Below, one piece after another: positions 5,369 to 6,292 of a stretch of DNA of 6,292 nucleotides; position 1 is the stretch's first letter, and each line of letters begins with the position of its first letter. The notes under the pieces were generated by a model. It did no database searches. It was not told the DNA's origin and was given only the letters and a program-made list of their open reading frames with translations. The stretch is from an uncultured Dysosmobacter sp. Its GTDB lineage: Bacteria; Bacillota; Clostridia; Oscillospirales; Oscillospiraceae. The stretch spans positions 1 to 6,292 of the forward strand of contig CAKSVQ010000131.1 in NCBI GenBank assembly GCA_934504065.1, in the 5' to 3' direction. Both the position numbers and the translations under genes were made by a program.

Positions 5369-5407
5369 AGCTTCTTTCAGAAACATTTCAGCTTTCGCAG
5401 GTAGAAT
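5364..5407 (+). promoter_or_regulatory. Candidate activator-type promoter of the membrane fusion protein operon
   Basis: Two identical TTTCAG hexamers begin at 5375 and 5386, exactly 11 nt apart. A weaker TTTAAA at 5364, again 11 nt earlier, overlaps the DUF6179 stop. The -10-like TAGAAT (5402-5407, 5 of 6) lies 10 nt after the nearer TTTCAG and 21 nt after the farther one, and no -35 consensus is present. This is the same spacing as at the flippase promoter but with a different hexamer. It suggests control by an OmpR-family regulator, either the one here or one encoded downstream. The flanking AAAGCT (5367-5372) and AGCTTT (5390-5395) also form a 6-bp dyad. Confidence 0.45.
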
Positions 5408-5414
5408 GCAGACC

Positions 5415-5445
5415 ATCGAAGGGGGCGCTTTGCCCCTGTGCCGAT
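5415..5445 (+). other. Possible 5' leader hairpin before the membrane fusion protein gene
   Basis: GGGGC (5422-5426) and GCCCC (5432-5436) form a GC-rich 5-bp stem around the loop GCTTT. An outer ATCG/CGAT pairing (5415-5418 with 5442-5445) could extend it past an internal loop. There is no T tract, so it is not a terminator. If transcription begins near 5414 it would lie at the extreme 5' end of the mRNA, where it could affect stability. Significance is weak. Confidence 0.25.
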
Positions 5446-5469
5446 CCCAAGCCGGAAGGAGAAATGTTT

Positions 5470-6292
5470 ATGATGAATCAGGAAAACGCGAAAGAGGCGG
5501 CGGCTCCGGCGGAGCAGCCGAAAAAGCGGAAAAAATGGAAGCATCCCAAGCGCTGGATTGCGCTGGCCGTGGCGGCGGTGCTGATTTGCGGCGCGGCGGC
5601 CAGCGCGCTGACGGGCAAACAGAGCAAGCGCACGGAGGACACCACCTACACCACCGGAGAGGTGGCGGTGCGCACCATTACCAATTCCCTCAGCAGCAGC
5701 GGCACCTTACAGCCCGCCAATTCCTACACGGTGAGCACGCTGGTGTCCGGCGAGATCTTAAGCGACACCTTTGAAGAGGGGGATCTGGTGGAAAAGGGCC
5801 AGCTTCTCTACACGCTGGATTCTTCGGATGCTTCCACCAGCCAGACGCAGGCGCAAAACAGCTATTCGCAGGCGCAGAATAATTACACACAGGCGGTGGA
5901 GGCCAAATATCCCACGGCAGACCTCAGTGGTACGGTCAGCGAGGTGTATGTGCAAAACGGCGACAGCGTGAACGCCGGGGCACAGCTGTTGAAGATCGTG
6001 GGGGACAACAACATCTACATGGATTTCCAGTTCTCCTATGCCGATCCCTCTGAGTTTTACGTGGGGGAGAGCGCCACCATCTTCATCAGCGGCTTTGCGG
6101 GCACGGTGCAGGGCACGGTGCAGCAGGTGTCCTCTTCCACCACGGCTTCGTCCAGCACGGTGGGCAGCGGAAAACAGCTGACCACCGTCCGGGTCAAGGC
6201 GGTGAATCCCGGACTGGTCACGGCGGATAATACCGCCAGCGCCACCATCGGCAGCTATGCAAGCTATGGGCAGACCTCTATCAAGGTGGGTG
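5470..6292 (+). CDS. Membrane fusion protein / periplasmic-adaptor subunit of an efflux ABC-type transporter, N-terminal part
   Basis: The frame is open to the right edge, giving 274 residues of an HlyD/MacA-like adaptor. A basic cytoplasmic N-terminus (KKRKKWKHPKR) precedes a membrane anchor at about 29-48. Two lipoyl half-motifs follow, LVSGEILSDTFEEGDLVEKG (91-110) and DLSGTVSEVYVQNGDSVNAG (151-170). Between them is only a short Gln/Ser/Asn-rich hairpin segment (about 118-149), much shorter than in MacA or AcrA. A beta-barrel region begins near 178 (GDNNIYMDFQFSYADP). Three in-frame ATGs lie at 5464, 5470 and 5473; AAGGAG at 5456-5461 is 8 nt from the second, which I prefer. Such genes usually precede an ATPase and a FtsX/MacB-type permease, expected outside the window. 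The transported substrate is unknown. Confidence 0.85.
   Translation, partial: MMNQENAKEAAAPAEQPKKRKKWKHPKRWIALAVAAVLICGAAASALTGKQSKRTEDTTYTTGEVAVRTITNSLSSSGTLQPANSYTVSTLVSGEILSDTFEEGDLVEKGQLLYTLDSSDASTSQTQAQNSYSQAQNNYTQAVEAKYPTADLSGTVSEVYVQNGDSVNAGAQLLKIVGDNNIYMDFQFSYADPSEFYVGESATIFISGFAGTVQGTVQQVSSSTTASSSTVGSGKQLTTVRVKAVNPGLVTADNTASATIGSYASYGQTSIKVG

Overview
The window looks like chromosome from a GC-rich member of the Clostridia, most likely a gut Oscillospiraceae-type Firmicute. The basis is strong AGGAGG ribosome binding sites, an OmpR-type two-component system, a Firmicutes-style flippase, a DUF368 carrier protein, and what I recognise from memory as the DUF6323/DUF6179 pair. The genus is inference; no rRNA or tRNA gene is present.

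Layout. Positions 1-1979 (minus strand) hold a translationally coupled pair: a Wzx-like polysaccharide flippase, followed through an ATGA overlap by the N-terminal 192 residues of a DUF368 (PopT-type) protein that runs off the left edge. Positions 2001-2087 are a dense control region: a long perfect hairpin ending in a T tract, and four half-sites spaced exactly 11 bp apart. Positions 2082-3927 (minus) are a two-component operon, sensor kinase first and response regulator second. The kinase reading frame is broken by one in-frame TAG between its DHp and ATP-binding domains. Positions 3960-4131 are the divergent control region. Positions 4132-5368 (plus) carry two overlapping genes of unknown function. 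A promoter-like region follows, then from 5470 the first 274 residues of an efflux-type membrane fusion protein that runs off the right edge.

How it may fit together. The two minus-strand transcription units share an operator. An 18-bp sequence containing GTTTAA repeated at 11-bp spacing lies upstream of the kinase (3987-4004). It recurs with one mismatch at the end of the regulator gene, upstream of the flippase (2071-2088). In both places a -10-like hexamer lies exactly 21 nt beyond a half-site, and neither has a consensus -35. This is the geometry expected of an OmpR/PhoB-family activator. I infer that the response regulator controls its own operon and the flippase-DUF368 operon, linking the system to envelope polysaccharide export and undecaprenyl-phosphate recycling. 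The flippase -10 sits inside the hairpin that should terminate the upstream operon, so incoming transcripts would be stopped while locally started ones would lack the complete hairpin.

Limits. No mobile element, CRISPR array, tRNA or rRNA was seen. Family names come from motif recognition without a database search. Promoters and operators are read by eye.
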